Of a DNA stretch of 64,000 bases, positions 21,976 to 35,101 are shown one piece after another; position 1 is the stretch's first letter; every line of letters starts with the position of its first letter. The notes under the pieces were generated by a model. It made no database searches and was not told the origin of the DNA. It worked only from the letters and a program-made list of their open reading frames with translations. Location: positions 42,865,736 through 42,929,735 of the forward strand of contig CM041294.1 in assembly GCA_023052935.1 (NCBI GenBank). Direction: 5' to 3'. The stretch is from Piezodorus guildinii (lineage: Eukaryota; Arthropoda; Insecta; Hemiptera; Pentatomidae). The position numbers were made by a program, and so were the translations under genes.

Positions 21976-24699
21976 AAAGAACTACATACATTGTTAAAAA
22001 AATATATATATTTCTTGAATTAATTTTTTTTTCTAATTTTGCTTGCTTCCAAAATGAAAGAATAAAAGACATATAATGTTCAACATATGATTCCTATCGT
22101 CGTATCCACACTCGAGTCTCTCCTCGCTCAATCTTTGCCCCAGCAAGACCTTTTCTGTAATCCTTAATTAGTACACAGTGTTGTGTGTTTCCTTTTAATA
22201 TTGAGACATTAAAGCCAACCCAGCTGGGCCCATCCCTACAATATATTGCAACACCGACCTTTTTGAAGAGCAATCAACCAGGTGTATCAACCATTTATAA
22301 TCTGTTTAGACACTTTATTTGTTTATTTTTTCTATTTCACATTTTGTTTTCTTTGTCTTAATAATTATTGTTTTCTTTAATTTAAGACAAGTTAGTTAAA
22401 CTTTATCTATTTGTTTTTTATATTTATATAATTTTTTTATTGTTATTTTAATTATTAACTGACTAACGAACTGCCCTTGATTTGCACGGGTGCAATTTAA
22501 ATTTGGTGTAATTTATGTTTAAAAAACTTCAGTTTGACCAATCAAAAGTTTATTACTTTGGGATTATGAGTTCATCGTAACGAAAAGTGCACTTAGCAAG
22601 AAAATATTATGTTTATTATATAACGTCTATTAATTCTTATATTTAATCATCGGTAGAAATTAGAAACATAAATTGGTCAAAAAATCGAAAATTGGTTTAG
22701 TCTATTTGTTTTAATTTAATTCGATTTATTACAATTTTAAATTTCATAAGAACTTTTTCTAGATAAATTTTAATGTATTAAAGTTAAGTTAGTTTTCATG
22801 TGAGTCCCATTTAGTTTACAGTAGAACTACTATATTTTGTAAAATGATCTAATAGTAGAAATAATTATAACCGATATTAGCTTATAACAAATTTCCTTTA
22901 TTTTAGCAACTTAGTACGATTTAGTACATAATATTTTGTTCTAAATTCTTACCTACTGCATGAAGTATATAACCTGTACGATCACCATTCTATACATAGA
23001 TATTATTTATTTAATAATTAAAATTATTTATCCTTTCGAATCAACGTCTATTCATTAATATTGTCATTCAGCGTCGTTGATATTTTGACATCGTCCCTTC
23101 CCCTACAACATGACAGATTAAAAAACAAAGATAAATAGATAAAAGCAAGTAAACTTTTTCTATCATTGAGTTATCAAATTTGTTATTTATTTAATATTAA
23201 CAACTTCTTGAAATTTCCAAAAAAAAACTGCTTATAATTTAAACCAAACTGTTTAAGTAATTATCTCCAACTTAATGTCAAGTATTTATCTTACTCGACA
23301 AAAGAGTACATGAACAATACCATGAGACAACTAAAGAAACTTCTATTAGCGCTAGAAATGTTTTGATAGTTTCCTAATAAGATATATTTTTAATAAATAT
23401 TGCACTATATTCAAATAAAACTAGAAATATTTAATTTAATTTATACGAAAGATATTATAGATATGTATGATTTGTTTATTTTGTATCGAGATATCTTACA
23501 TTTTAGGACTTTACTAGGGTATATGAATTTATAACATTATCATTCTCACAGATTATCAATCAGAAATATATTTCTTGTTGTTATTGAACTTTGAGCCATT
23601 TGGATATTATGAAATAAACGGTTGGGTGACATATGAGTACAATTTTTAGCGGAATATATCAATCGTTTTAGACAGATGAAGGATTTAAGTCAGTTAGGAA
23701 AAAAGGTTTACTAAATTTGAGATGATTGACTGGTGTAAGGGACTTACGACTGCAGCAATTCTTTTACGAAGGAAGGTAAAGAGACAGCCCTAAGGGGAAT
23801 GAAGGGACTGAGAAAATAGGACTAGGGTTGTTATTCCATTATTGTTTTAAGTTTTCATCTCCGAACCGAATTACTTGCCTTTGCCTAACTGCTACTGGTA
23901 GTTCTCTCGACTGGCTTCTATTTTTCTTATTAGCCTTGCCTTTCCATTTCACATAGGATATACTGAAAGTGAATCTGAAATATGCAGAATAAATGTATAT
24001 TATTGAAAAAAATCTTGTCCAACAGACCTTTACCTGGCATACGAGTATTTCTATTATATTAGTTATAATCTAGGATGTATGAATGTGGTCGCATATCACT
24101 ATTACTATTGTTCATTTGGATCATTTGTTCATATTGAATAGTATATGCACTTGTAAATAATCTCAAACATATTAAAATTATTCTGTTATAATTTATCAAT
24201 TATTTAAACAAATTAAATTATAGCTTAAATAAAGTTATAAAAAAAAATTACGAAATGATGATGAGAAGGTGGGATATACACCTTTTTAGTACGGTTATGT
24301 TTCCATTGTATATTTTGCTTTAATTTAAATCTAAACCATTCAAATTATATTAGTATTTTTTGGTTATTAATAACAATATAATAAACAATAAAAGTGCATA
24401 CACATTTTAGTATTACTGGAATAAAGTTTTACGATTTGTCAGATTTTATCGAGAAATTTCGCAACTTTATATTTATATTTAAAGATTCATTTAAATACCG
24501 TATCCCCCTTGGTCCTTAAAATTTAATGTCACTATAATAGTTTTATTGATTAAAATAAATCTTTGAGCTATAAAAAAACATTTTATTTATAACATGCTAT
24601 ATTGTGATTTTTATCAGTGCAAAATTAAACAATAATTATTTATTGAATATTTTTAAGTTTATAATTGTCAGGGTTTTTTTATGTAAAAGTAATAAGGCA
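21976..24699. other. AT-rich sequence, nothing firmly recognised
   Basis: A GTATGAATGTG...ATATCACTATTACTA block at about 24070-24110 recurs at 26915-26950 and may be a LINE 3' end. 22090-22290 is GC-richer but unassigned. Confidence 0.35.
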
Positions 24700-24815
24700 T
24701 AAATTGAAGTATTTGATGAGCTTTCTATTTTTTTGATATGGATGTGTGTTTTGTCCGCTTTTGTTCGGTAGATCGAAAATTCGACTATAGTTCTCCTATC
24801 GAACATTTAATAGAG

Positions 24816-24874
<59 letters not shown>

Positions 24875-25480
24875 GTTTTACAAAGACCTACCGATTAAAA
24901 CCATCTTGGTTTGGATGAAAAGTGATATGTATTTGATAAGTCTATCTCAGAAACGAAAAGTCGAGCTGCACTAAAATTTCACACTTAAGTCTATGCTCGA
25001 GATGTTACAGCAACTTTACCATCATAATTGACAGTCCATATGTGCGACTTTGTGATTTAAATTTTTTTTTACGTTTTTATAATTTTCAATAACGTCCAAC
25101 GATTTATATTAAACATGTAATATTGATGCAAAATTATATGGGCTTTAATTTCAAGTATGTTTTCTTCTGATTAAAATTCTGTGGCAGGGCTTCAATACCA
25201 AATTTCCTAAATTTCTTCCTCTGAAGCATCTTTTATTGTTTTATTTGTAATAATCAACCATTTATATATGAACCATTCAATATGAAGATATTGATGAAAA
25301 AAAATCAGAAATATTTTCCATATTAAATATTTTTTAAACAAAATGAAGATTTGTAATTTGGGTCTATAACATGTCATTGAAAAGCTAATTAAAACAAACA
25401 AACAAAAAGTTGTCTAATGTAGGAAGTAATGGAAAGAGACGAAAAACGGTTGTAGATAATAACAAAAATCAATATTTTCA
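24700..25480 (+). mobile_element. TATAGTAAGGGAAAG family, decayed copy 3
   Basis: Blocks shared in order with copy 1 include GATGTTACA, TTTTTTACGTTTTTATAATTTTCAATAACG, AAAATTATATGGGCTTTAAT, CTGTGGCAGGGCTTCAATA and TGTCATTGAAAAGCTAA (positions approximately 25000-25390). The left end is interrupted by an (AT)n microsatellite and is not clear. Confidence 0.4.
24819..24871. repeat. (AT)n microsatellite
   Basis: About 53 bp of uninterrupted AT dinucleotides. Confidence 0.95.
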
Positions 25481-25559
25481 TAGAAGCTTAATGTAATGTT
25501 TTAAACTTTTTTTTGACCATGACTTTATTTTTAAGTTCTTAGAATTTGTTTTTATATTT

Positions 25560-26340
25560 AATTAAATTTCACAATTGTATATAACATAAATACAGCAAGG
25601 AAAAGTGTTGAATTATAATAAAGGGCATGAAAAGGCTCATGAAGAAACTACCCAGCGGTAGAATTTCAATGTTTGTTTAAGTAAGTAGATCCCGAGGACA
25701 TCTTCATTTCAATAGCCTTGGAGGGTTATCAGGAATATGTGAGGTTGATAGGTTGCGGAAGAAAGGGTTTATGTGGGTTGGGAGTTTCGAATTAAAAGTG
25801 ATATATCTGGTACGAGAATGGTCTGCAACAAATGGGGTATTAAGTTCTTTATATTTGTAAAGAAGTAAGGAGCATTTAGGATTTTGCGAAGGTTTTTGAA
25901 TTGTAAGAATTGGATGTGAAAGGTTTTAGATGGTTTAATAGAGCCCCAAAACTCGATTCCATATGTCCAAATAGGTCTGATAATGGTAACATATATGAGC
26001 TTTTTGTAATAGAGTGGAAGTTTTGAACGTTTGTTAAGTAAGTGTTGTAGTAATCGGTATATACGAGCAGTTTCTTGTCGTTCGAGTCTTGTATGAAGAT
26101 TCCAAGATGGTTTGAGACGTTTGTCAAGATGGAATCCTAGGTATCGGATTTGTTCTACAGGAGTAAGTAGGGTGTTATTAGAGCAAAGAGTGGGGCAGGA
26201 GATCATCGGTTTGCGACGAAGAGTAAAGGTAATTTGGTTGGATTTGTTAGGATTTATTTTGATTATCATGTTCTGATACTATTGCTCGATGTCTGTGATG
26301 TGGGACTGAAAGATTTGGGATGCAGTGGTTGGGTCATTAT
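25560..26340 (-). pseudogene. Jockey/Juan-like LINE, C-terminal reverse-transcriptase part
   Basis: The minus-strand frame 26269-25769 is open for 166 codons. It starts after a degraded YNDPTTASQIFQSHITDIEQ (just downstream of the usual YADD box, which is absent) and runs MIIKINPNKSNQITFTLRRK, QIRYLGFHLDKRLKPSWNLH, KKLIYVTIIRPIWTYGIEFW and SKTFHIQFLQFKNLRKILNA. These are the motif D/E, thumb and C-terminal segments of jockey-clade elements. After a stop, IPDNPPRLLK.RCPRDLL and a T-rich tail complete the 3' end. The 5' part, including the catalytic core, is missing. Confidence 0.8.
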
Positions 26341-26477
26341 AGAATTATTTGAACAACGATAGTAGGTAAAAGTCGTGATATTGGCTATTTTGTTACCAAC
26401 TTTCCTGTAGGGATATTACCAACAAAACTCTTTGGAATGGTTAAGCTGGTTTTTTGAGTGATACTGAATGAATGAAT

Positions 26478-26700
26478 GAAAAAATGACTTTATTCTGTGA
26501 CTAGGTCCCTTAAGAATAAATACATGTACAAAAAAAATGATTATACTGGCCAAAAAACTCATACAAAAAAAAACAAAAACTAAAAAATATAAATATTTAC
26601 AATTATTTTAAATAATAAAACGAGAGAGAAATTAAAAAATTACAATATATTGGACTGCATGTGATAGAAAGAATGAAAGGAAACTATTATATTGACTTTT
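26478..26700 (-). repeat. L2/CR1-like LINE 3' tail (minus strand)
   Basis: An (ATGA)n-like start at 26466-26482 is followed by GACTTTATTCTGTGACTAGG and TCCCTTAAGAATAAATAC. This is the complement of the conserved terminus at 6841-6885, and the same as at 985-1030. The inner boundary is uncertain. Confidence 0.4.
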
Positions 26701-26739
26701 GTTATAAGAAATTTTATTAAGCTAAGGTTTATAGTTAAG

Positions 26740-27002
26740 TTTGTTTGTATGTTGTTTATTTATTTCCCAACTTTGTATTTATCTCTACTACAGGTTGTTG
26801 TTTTGATTTGTTTGTTGTTTCTTTTTTTGTTTTATTAATTGTTATTGTTTTGCATATATTTGAATTTATTCATTTCCGATTTTATGCAATTTGACATTAT
26901 TTTCTGTATATATTGTATGAATGTGTATCACATCACTATTACTACTGTTCATTATGAAACAAAATGTAATATATCTTAATAAATTAAATAAAAAAATAAA
27001 TA
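26740..27002 (+). repeat. T-rich LINE 3' untranslated region, probable
   Basis: A T-rich stretch followed by TGTATGAATGTGTATCACAT and an AATAAATTAAATAAA tail resembles the 3' ends at 21900-21975 and about 24070. It carries no protein-coding signature. Confidence 0.3.
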
Positions 27003-27984
27003 AACTAAGGTTACAATATGTATAATATACTGTTAGGTAGATAGTTTATGAATTGGTGATTCTGTTTCTTCTTTTTCCTCTTCCTCTCCACATCTCCTCT
27101 GCCATGGACAGCCACTGGGCTGCTATTTACTTCTGCATGATTTTCTTATGAAACTTACAATAAAAAAACAGTCTATGTGCCCAGCACGGATTTATTAGAT
27201 CTGTACTCAACTTGAGCAGGGTGTTCTGTTTTATCTAGTTTTCTTCAGTTTCCTTGTTCTACTAGAGATAGCGTCACTTAAATAAGGGGTCTAAATCATT
27301 TCACTAAACATTCGCTCAATATTTTTTTATGTTTAAAGTGCGCCCTCCACTCAAATACTGAACCTAAAAGATAAATTTGATGGATCTTTATTGTATCCAT
27401 TTTTTTCTTTATGACCCTTGAGAAAGCAGGACAGATATAAAGCTGTGAATTGAATACAGAAGCTATCCAGGAGACTTAGGCTCACATCCTTGGGGTAGGA
27501 TGGAGACAGGGATGGTGGGACCTACATACCATAAATATAAACCAGCGATGCCTCATTTAACCAGGGCCTCTCTGGCACATTTTATGGCACGGCATTGAAT
27601 TTCTTATGGCTTATGTTCCTTCTGAGGTTAGTTTGCCGCATAGCTCTAGATTGTATAATTTGACCAATTTATAGAATTTGAAATTAGTTAGAATTTATCA
27701 AATCACCTTTAATATACTTCTACATACCTGGCAGAAAGACATTCTTTATGATTTTTTTTCTTTAATGATATAGATTGTTCTGTGCTGTTTCTTCTTTACA
27801 GATATGACAAAATTATCTTATGTTATCTAAAGATTTGATTTTATTGCTTCATTATCTAATTAGTTTATCCTTATTTTTGGTTAGCCGTTGAAATCGAAAA
27901 TCAAAGTAATATTTAATATTTTTCAATAAATAAGCTCTTTTCAGGTAAATAAATAAAAACTTCTTTCCGGATTTAATCAAAATA
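27003..27984. other. Unassigned sequence
   Basis: Moderately AT-rich, with GC-richer patches at 27090-27260 and 27420-27640. No recognised element. Confidence 0.35.
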
Positions 27985-28455
27985 ATTGCCAAATTTAATT
28001 TTCCAAAACATTGTATATCTTGGAATAAAATTTGATAGGCATTTAAAATTTTCTGTTCACTTTTCTAAAAAAAATAAATCTGTAAGGCGAAAAATGTTCA
28101 GGCTTAACCATTTAATATTATCTCTATGTTTTTCTCTTTAACTAAAAGTGATGCTATACAAAACTATTCCGTCATTGTTGTATGGCTCACAGCTTTTCCA
28201 CACTTAGCGAAATCAACGGAAAAGAGAGTCCAGACATTACAAAACAGCATTATAAGAAGAATCGCAAAAGGGACGAGATTCCAAAGAGTAAAAACAACAA
28301 AATGTTTGATGATGAAGTGTTGAAAATACCAACAATTGACAATTTTTTAAGTGAGAGGAACCTAAAGTTTTTTTTTATCTAGAAAATTTGTATCTACCCC
28401 TTATTTAATGAAGTAAAACCTCTAAGAATACCTCAGCGATAGCAGAAACTCAATA
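27985..28455 (+). pseudogene. Decayed jockey reverse-transcriptase C-terminus
   Basis: Across several frames the plus strand reads YLGIKFDRHLKFSVHFSKK, RRKMFRLNHLIL, PSLLYGSQLF, KRVQTLQNSIIRRIAKGTRF, and LPTIDNFLSERNLKFF in degraded form. It is collinear with residues 110-260 of the protein at 38705-39583 (YLGVTLDRHLTFSSHV through FISRRHVKFF). It has frameshifts, internal stops and A/T enrichment, consistent with an old insertion. Confidence 0.7.
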
Positions 28456-31049
28456 AATAAATAATTTAGTATAAGCTTTAGTTGTAAGGCCGAAACAAAC
28501 TAAAATATTAGCCACATCACCTTAATTATTACTTAAAATGTTATCAATCTCCAGAAGCTACGTTGAAGAGACGTGACTCCTTAAAATGCATGATTGCAGA
28601 AAAAGAACCTTCCAGCATTGCTTCTTTGAAGAGAGTAAATAAGGGACTAAGAAAAAAAAAATACACCATTAATTTACAATATGTTTTTTTAGTTAGAACA
28701 ATTTCTAAAATTATAAAAGGTATACGGTTTGAGGTCTTGTATCCATTATCAAAAAAAATAAATCAATTTTGTCGAAATTAATTAAATGTTTGAGTTGTTT
28801 AAAGGAGCATATTTTTCACACATTAGTAAAATTCGATTCTCATATAACAATTAACTTTTATTTATATTTAATAGCTAATATAGATTTATTGTTATAAGCC
28901 AAAATATAGTATTTCATATTAGGTCTCTACTTGTTTCAAATTGTGGACTTAGCATTCTGGGCTCATTATGAAATATGGGTTCTACTTTAAATCTTCTGGT
29001 TGGTTCTGTATTGATATTATGGTATTGTTCCAAGATTTTGCTAAAGATCTTATTGTATTTTGTACTTATATTAAAACTTTAAATTTTATTATATCTGTAA
29101 TATATGTTAATGTATAACCAGGTTTATGTATCGGATTTATAGTTGATTGTCTTATTATATTCTCGATAACATATATGTATTTTTATATTTATGTTATTTT
29201 GCTAACTACTTAGTATTTCCACTTCCTATAAAATTTAATTTATCTTCCTTTGTAATTTAATGATACGGAATGCCAGGGCTGTAGTGTTAATGTTTGTAAC
29301 ATTTTTTTTCAGTTGATTATATGTTGTAAAATTTGTATTTTTAACTTTCTGATGTTTCTCCCTTAAATACTCCTTCACCATTGTCATATTTTATTTTGTG
29401 TATAATATGTCGTTTATCTAATTTACCTTTTATTTTCTTACGTGGTTTACAATTTGTTTTTGCTATATAAGATCTAAAAGAGTATTAGGATGATTTTTTA
29501 TATAATTAATAAGTATAATGCACTTTTTATCTTTTCTGTTAAACAAAAACATGCGCCATTTTATGATATTCTTTATTTTGTTTAAGTTGTTTTCATTTTG
29601 TTGACTGTGATAATATCATGTGTTAAAATAATCTGTTCATTATCAATATAATTTCTTAATTATTATCAGCTGTTCATTAGTATACAATTTATTACAATAA
29701 CCAGTTCAATTGTTTAAAACGTGTTTTTATTTATGTTAGCATTACTTAAAATGAATAGAGCCTAATTTTTAAAATCTAAAGGCTTTCATAAAAGGATTAA
29801 CTATTTTTTCTATGTTGTTTTCTTTTCTATCGACCTGGAAAACTTCTTAAATCCAAAGGAATAAGAAGAACTGTATATTTTTATTTAATACATCCAATCT
29901 CAATTAACCGAATATTTGAGAAACTCAAGCAACGTTGTCATGTGTAAATAATGTTTCACGGCTGGTTTCTAACTAGTTTACTTTGATTTTATTGCTGATA
30001 AAATGTCAAACCATGCTTTCTTTTTAAAAAAAACATTATAAATTGTTAATATTTTGGTTCTTCAGCTATCGAGGCAGCACATAATGTTACAATTAGAATG
30101 TTTACTTTATTTCAATTGTTTTATTATTTGAATATAAACTTATAAAATTTATTGACATTTAATTTTTTTCCAGTTTACATACTTGTTACAATACGTAACA
30201 ATATTAAACATGACAAAAGTTAGTTAATTAAACATCAGCAACTCGTTAATTTAAAATAATTAGTAGCTAAAATTTATCCTAGTTATTCAGTCAATATTAC
30301 ATTATAGTTCAGTCGTGTATTTATGCTGTTATAATATATCAAAAAGATAAATAGTCTTTAATGTGATTACTATTCAGCCATTTTAATTATAATTTGAGAT
30401 AATGACTAGTAGGCAATCTTTTAATTACAGAAATACAACACTGGAAAATATACGATAGCAGTGTTCAGGATAAGTATTTATATTTCGTTTACGTGAGTAG
30501 AAAGAATTCTTGTGAAAAGGGTAATTCTTTTTCTTAATAGGCGTGAAATAAATCAGAGGAACAGAGAAACTGAGGCATTTGTTTTGTAGGGCCCTTTGTT
30601 AAGATTAAGAATCTCGGGTAAGGAACGCCTTCCTACTTCGAGGTTTACTTCCCGCTACTTTTATGTGTTTTGCGGTTTTGCGTTCTTAGCGCCGTCCTTT
30701 CCCCAATGTAATAATTTAAGAGCATATTATTCAAGCTCATCTTAATTCATAGCTATTTATATATAAATATTAGGTATATTCCAATATTTCGTTATATATA
30801 CAGATCATAATATTTATAAATATTTTTTCATATAAATATTATTGTATATAAATATATATATTCTTTTTTTTTTGTAGCGAAGCAACAAATAATTACAGCA
30901 CAACCCATATAATGCTCGTTTCTTTTTCAGTTCTATCTTCTTGGCCCATCAAAGGTTCTTCTTTTTTTTTTTTTACTGTCAGTAATTCTCTGTATCCCTC
31001 ATTGAATTTAATTACTTACTATATTATAGATAGTATATTTACTCACACA

Positions 31050-31104
<55 letters not shown>

Positions 31105-31928
31105 CCAGATTGTCGACTTAATTAGTTCATTATGTGAATGACGATATACTATAATAATTAGAGTATATCGTTTTCGTGGGTATTTATATTGACAAATTAC
31201 AGGAAGGGCATCATGACTAATTGTTAGTTGCAACTTAAAACATTTGACAAACATGCTACTTTTTATTACTTGCAGGTATATTCCTATATTCATGTTTTCA
31301 AAGTATTTTAACATTTTTTTATTGTTAAACTTGTTGTTAAAAGGAGTAGCAGCATAATTACCAAAAAGTTTAAATAAACAATCTGTGTCAGGTGTTGTGT
31401 AATAAAACATTCAAAACAAAGAAATTAACACTATAAAACAGAAAAAAAGAAAAATCATTTCATTGTTTTAAATGATTACACTCATTACATGATGGGTCAT
31501 GATTAACAATAACCACCATTCTATGTTAACGATAGAATAAATATCTAAAAAAAATATTTCTTCCTTAAACGCCGATTATTTACCATTAAATGAATTAATA
31601 TATTATTATTAACTATTCAAATTAGCTATATTTATCATATATGTGGTATGAAATGATATAATACTTATTCCTCTAAAGTCTTAAAACATATATAGTCTTC
31701 CGTTTTCAAGGGATGTCCCTATCCAACTATTTCAAGCATTTAATTGAATGGAGATTCACTAAAAACTTCCGCCCGGATATGAGAGACCCGTCAGACAATT
31801 GAGACGTTGAGTTTCAAAAGGTACTATATCCATTTTAGACCATTTTACAGGAAAAACGCAAAAATCTGTTATTTATTTATTATTGGGCCAATTTACGTGA
31901 TTTTTTTAAAATTAAAATCTAAAGTTGA
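28456..31928. other. AT-rich sequence with microsatellites
   Basis: No supported gene. 30550-30715 is GC-richer but unassigned. 30730-30860 is a TATAAATATT-rich low-complexity stretch. Confidence 0.4.
31054..31101. repeat. (AT)n microsatellite
   Basis: About 48 bp of AT dinucleotides. The overlapping open frames on both strands are produced by the repeat. Confidence 0.95.
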
Positions 31929-34900
31929 GGAGTTAAATTCCGACCTGTACCTCCTCGTGGTACTCCTTGGGTCATGCTAACACAGGCGGTGGGGCAGACA
32001 GAGCTCCTAGCTGGGTTAAGGCAATCTGTCTAGGGGAAGGTTACCCCGAAATCAAAACCCTGGTCCTCCAGGTTGGGGGTTTAGGATTCGGGCCAGCACC
32101 CCATTTCCTTGGAAAAAAACAAATCGCTTTCAGACTCAGCAACAGAAAAAAGCCGGATGGATTTAATCGGATAAGACAAAGGCTTCGGAAACGGACTAAA
32201 CAAATTGGAACTTGGAATGTTCAAGGACTCCGGACAAAAGAAACGGAGGTGCAACAGAATATGGAGAGGCTTAATATAGAAATTGCGGTACTAACCGAGA
32301 CAAAGAAAAAGGGAAAAGGAGAAGAGACCTTAGGAAGTTTCGTCCATTACTATAGCGGCGTCGGCAAGGATAAGAGAGCTTGCGCTGGAGTGTCTATTTT
32401 GGTACACAAAAGACTTAAAAACCAGATATTAAATTATGAATGCATAAATGAAAGGATAATCACCGTAGAAATGAATCTGTTTGGTGAGGAAGTAATTATT
32501 GTTGGCGTATATGCACCTACAGAAAGTGCAAGAAATATTGAAAAAGATATTTTCTTTGATAAACTGAACCAGATTCTAGAATCTATTCCATCAAGGAAAA
32601 TAACGATATGTATGGGTGACCTGAACAGCAGAACAGGAAATAGACTCAGGAGCACGGTAGTTGGAAGATATGGGGAAGATTCGGTTAATGAAAATGGTAA
32701 GCGACTTATAGAGTTATGTGAAGAGCAAAATGTGACAATACTTAATGGTTTCTACCAGCACAGGGATACGCATAAGTATACGTGGCAGCAACCAAAAAGG
32801 AAACTGAAATCAATTATCTTATGAGATCGACTATGTTCTTATGAGAAGAAACTCTCGAGTGATTCCGCAGGATGTGCGAGTAATGAGGGGTGCAGAGTGC
32901 GGATCGGATCATTTTCTGGTAAAGGCCAAAATATTATTTAAATTTCCTAGTACGCCAAAAAGAAAACAACCTTGCGATGTGACTAAGGCTAAAAAGATTG
33001 AGTACCAAATAGAGGGGCTTCAGCATGAGTCCGTAGGTGGTCTTTATAAAAGAAGACTTCAAGGGAAAATAATAAATAAATCAGAAAAAGGAGATCTGAA
33101 CTATGAGGATTTAAAGGAAATTTGTCACGAAGCGGCCCAAGAGGCGTTAGGAACTAGGAAAGAACAGAGATCGGCAAATAAATATTGGTGGAATGAAGAG
33201 GTAGCTTGTGCAGTTGAGAAAAAGAAATGTGCATACCAGAAATGGCTTTCTACAAATGACTACATCTCTCTAAATAATTATAGAAAAGCTAAAATGGACG
33301 TAAAAAAGAAGAGAAGAGAGGCAGTAGACAAGTTTTGGGATCACAACTGTGAAATGATTGACCGCTGCATTCAAGGCCAAAAAGTGAAGGAAGCCTGGAA
33401 AAGGTTGAAATCTATTAAGACTCAATCCCGACACAAAAATAGCTCCCGCTTAATATCTACTGGAAAATGGAGAGATTATTTTGCTGAATTACTGCAAGAA
33501 GAGAGGTCACTCTATAAGCTCGATGGCCAAGAAAACGACCAGAGTGAGTACGAAGTTGAGGATGTCACTCTAGAGGAAGTAGAAAGGGCCTTAAAGGGGA
33601 TGAAAAATTGTAGATCTTCTGGTCCCGGAGACCTGCCGATTGAATTAGTAAAAGCTGGACCAATGGAACTCAAGGGTAATCTTGCCAAGGTATACACATC
33701 CTGTATGAAGAAAGGTAAAGTGCCAAAAGATTGGTTAATAGGAGATATTATACCTATCTACAAAAAAGGAAAGAAAAACCTGTGTATAAATTACAGAGGG
33801 ATCACGGTAACAAGCAGTGTGGGCAGGCTATATGGCCGAATCCTGAAGGAAAGGCTGGAGAAAGAGTTCTTTGATCAGATGACAGAGGAACAGGCAGGGT
33901 TCAGACGAGGTAGATCATGCTGCGATCATATTTTCACCCTGATCCAACTTGTGCAGAAAAGAGCAGAATACGACCTAGAAACTCACCTAACATTCATTGA
34001 TCTCCAGAAAGCATATGACAGTGTTCCTCTGAAGAAACTTTGGGAGGCGTTAGATTTGGCAAAGATAAGTAAAGGCCTGATAAAAGCTATAAAAAGTTTG
34101 TATATGGGAGCCAAATCGAGAGTGAAGATTGGAACGGAATTCTCAGAGCCTTTTCCAATCTCAAAGGGCTTGAAACAAGGATGTTGCCTATCGCCAACAC
34201 TTTTTAACATCTATATAGAACAGGTCTTAAAATCATGGAAAAAAAGTTGCCGGGGTATGGGAATAGAGGTCGGTAATGACGTTCTATTCACCTTACAATT
34301 CGCGGACGACCAGGTTTTTCATATCATCGGATGAATTTGATATGGAATATATGTTGAGGAAGCTCGTAGAAGTATATGCACAATGGGGTCTGGAAATAAA
34401 TAAGGAAAAAACTGAATATATGCCTGTTCTCTCATCTGTCCCTGCTCTCTGTTTGGAAGGCTGGACGATTCCACAAACTGATGCCTTCAAATATCTAGGC
34501 GTTACTATAGATAAGAACGCATCAATAGATAGGGACATATCTAATAAGATTGTTAACGGAAAAAGGATTATCGGGATACTAAATGGAGTGTTATGGAATA
34601 AGAAGGTTTCACTCCAAACGAAAAAAAAGATATTCCACTCCTTTTTGGTTGCAACTACGCTATATGGATGTGAGTCTTGGACGGTGAAGAAATCCCAACA
34701 AAAAAAATTATTATCCATGGAGATGGATTTTTGGAGAAGAAGTTGTGCCGTGTCTCGGTTAGAGAAAATCCCCAATAACCAAATAAGGGAAAGAGTGGGG
34801 GCCGAGCTCACCATTCTCGAAGAAATTAGTAGAAGAAGGCTGATGTGGTATGGGCACGTTATGAGAATGGATGAAGCACGTTGGCCTCTTCGATTAATTG

Positions 34901-35090
34901 AATACTGCCCACCCAAGAGGAGAAAACGTGGAAGACCTCGGAAAAGATGGTTAGAAGAGGTAATGGAGGATATGGCAGCCAGAGGTCTGACTGAGGACGA
35001 CTGTAATGATCGAGAATATTGGAGAGACGGAGTGCTGAGGACCGGGATGTGATATCATTGCAGAACCCCGGAGAAAAAAAAAAAAAAAAA
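31929..35090 (+). mobile_element. Near-complete APE-type LINE, RTE-like (3.16 kb)
   Basis: AAAATCTAAAGTTGA is present at 31914-31928 and again at 35087-35101, a 15-bp target duplication partly merged with the poly-A tail (35074-35090). Between them are a short 5' untranslated region, one apurinic-endonuclease plus reverse-transcriptase polyprotein and a very short 3' end. The single large frame, about 3.2-kb length and absence of a gag-like ORF1 fit RTE-type elements. The poly-A tail, instead of a short tandem repeat, is less typical, so the clade is tentative. Both ends are present, so it is probably full length. Confidence 0.9.
31967..35052 (+). pseudogene. LINE endonuclease-reverse transcriptase, two frame breaks
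   Basis: First frame (31967-32824): endonuclease motifs TWNVQGLRT (residues 82-90), LTETKKKGK (109-117), GVYAPTES (180-187), GDLNSRTGN (217-225) and TWQQPKRK (272-279). A 10-bp insertion at 32818-32827 then shifts the frame. Second frame (from 32841): GSDHFLV completes the endonuclease at residues 21-27; reverse transcriptase follows with NYRGITV (317-323), QAGFRRGRS (351-359), FIDLQKAYD (385-393), GLKQGCCLSP (443-452) and FADD (487-490). One extra T in the run 34315-34319 breaks the frame right after FADDQV. Third frame (to 35052): WGLEINKEKTEYM, FKYLGVTI, TTLYGCESWTVK, WYGHVMRM and a basic KRRKRGRPRKRW tail. Only these two breaks were found, so it is a recently inactivated copy. Confidence 0.9.
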
Positions 35091-35101
35091 TCTAAAGTTG
35101 A

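Noticed and set aside
24738..24974. 78-codon open frame around the (AT)n tract
   Set aside because: The frame is kept open by an ATATAT repeat (Ile-Tyr run) and has no recognisable flanking content. The same holds for the frames at 30912-31410 and 48392-48598.
34293..34916. 207-codon minus-strand frame
   Set aside because: Antisense to the conserved reverse-transcriptase and C-terminal coding frame of the 31.9-35.1 kb LINE.
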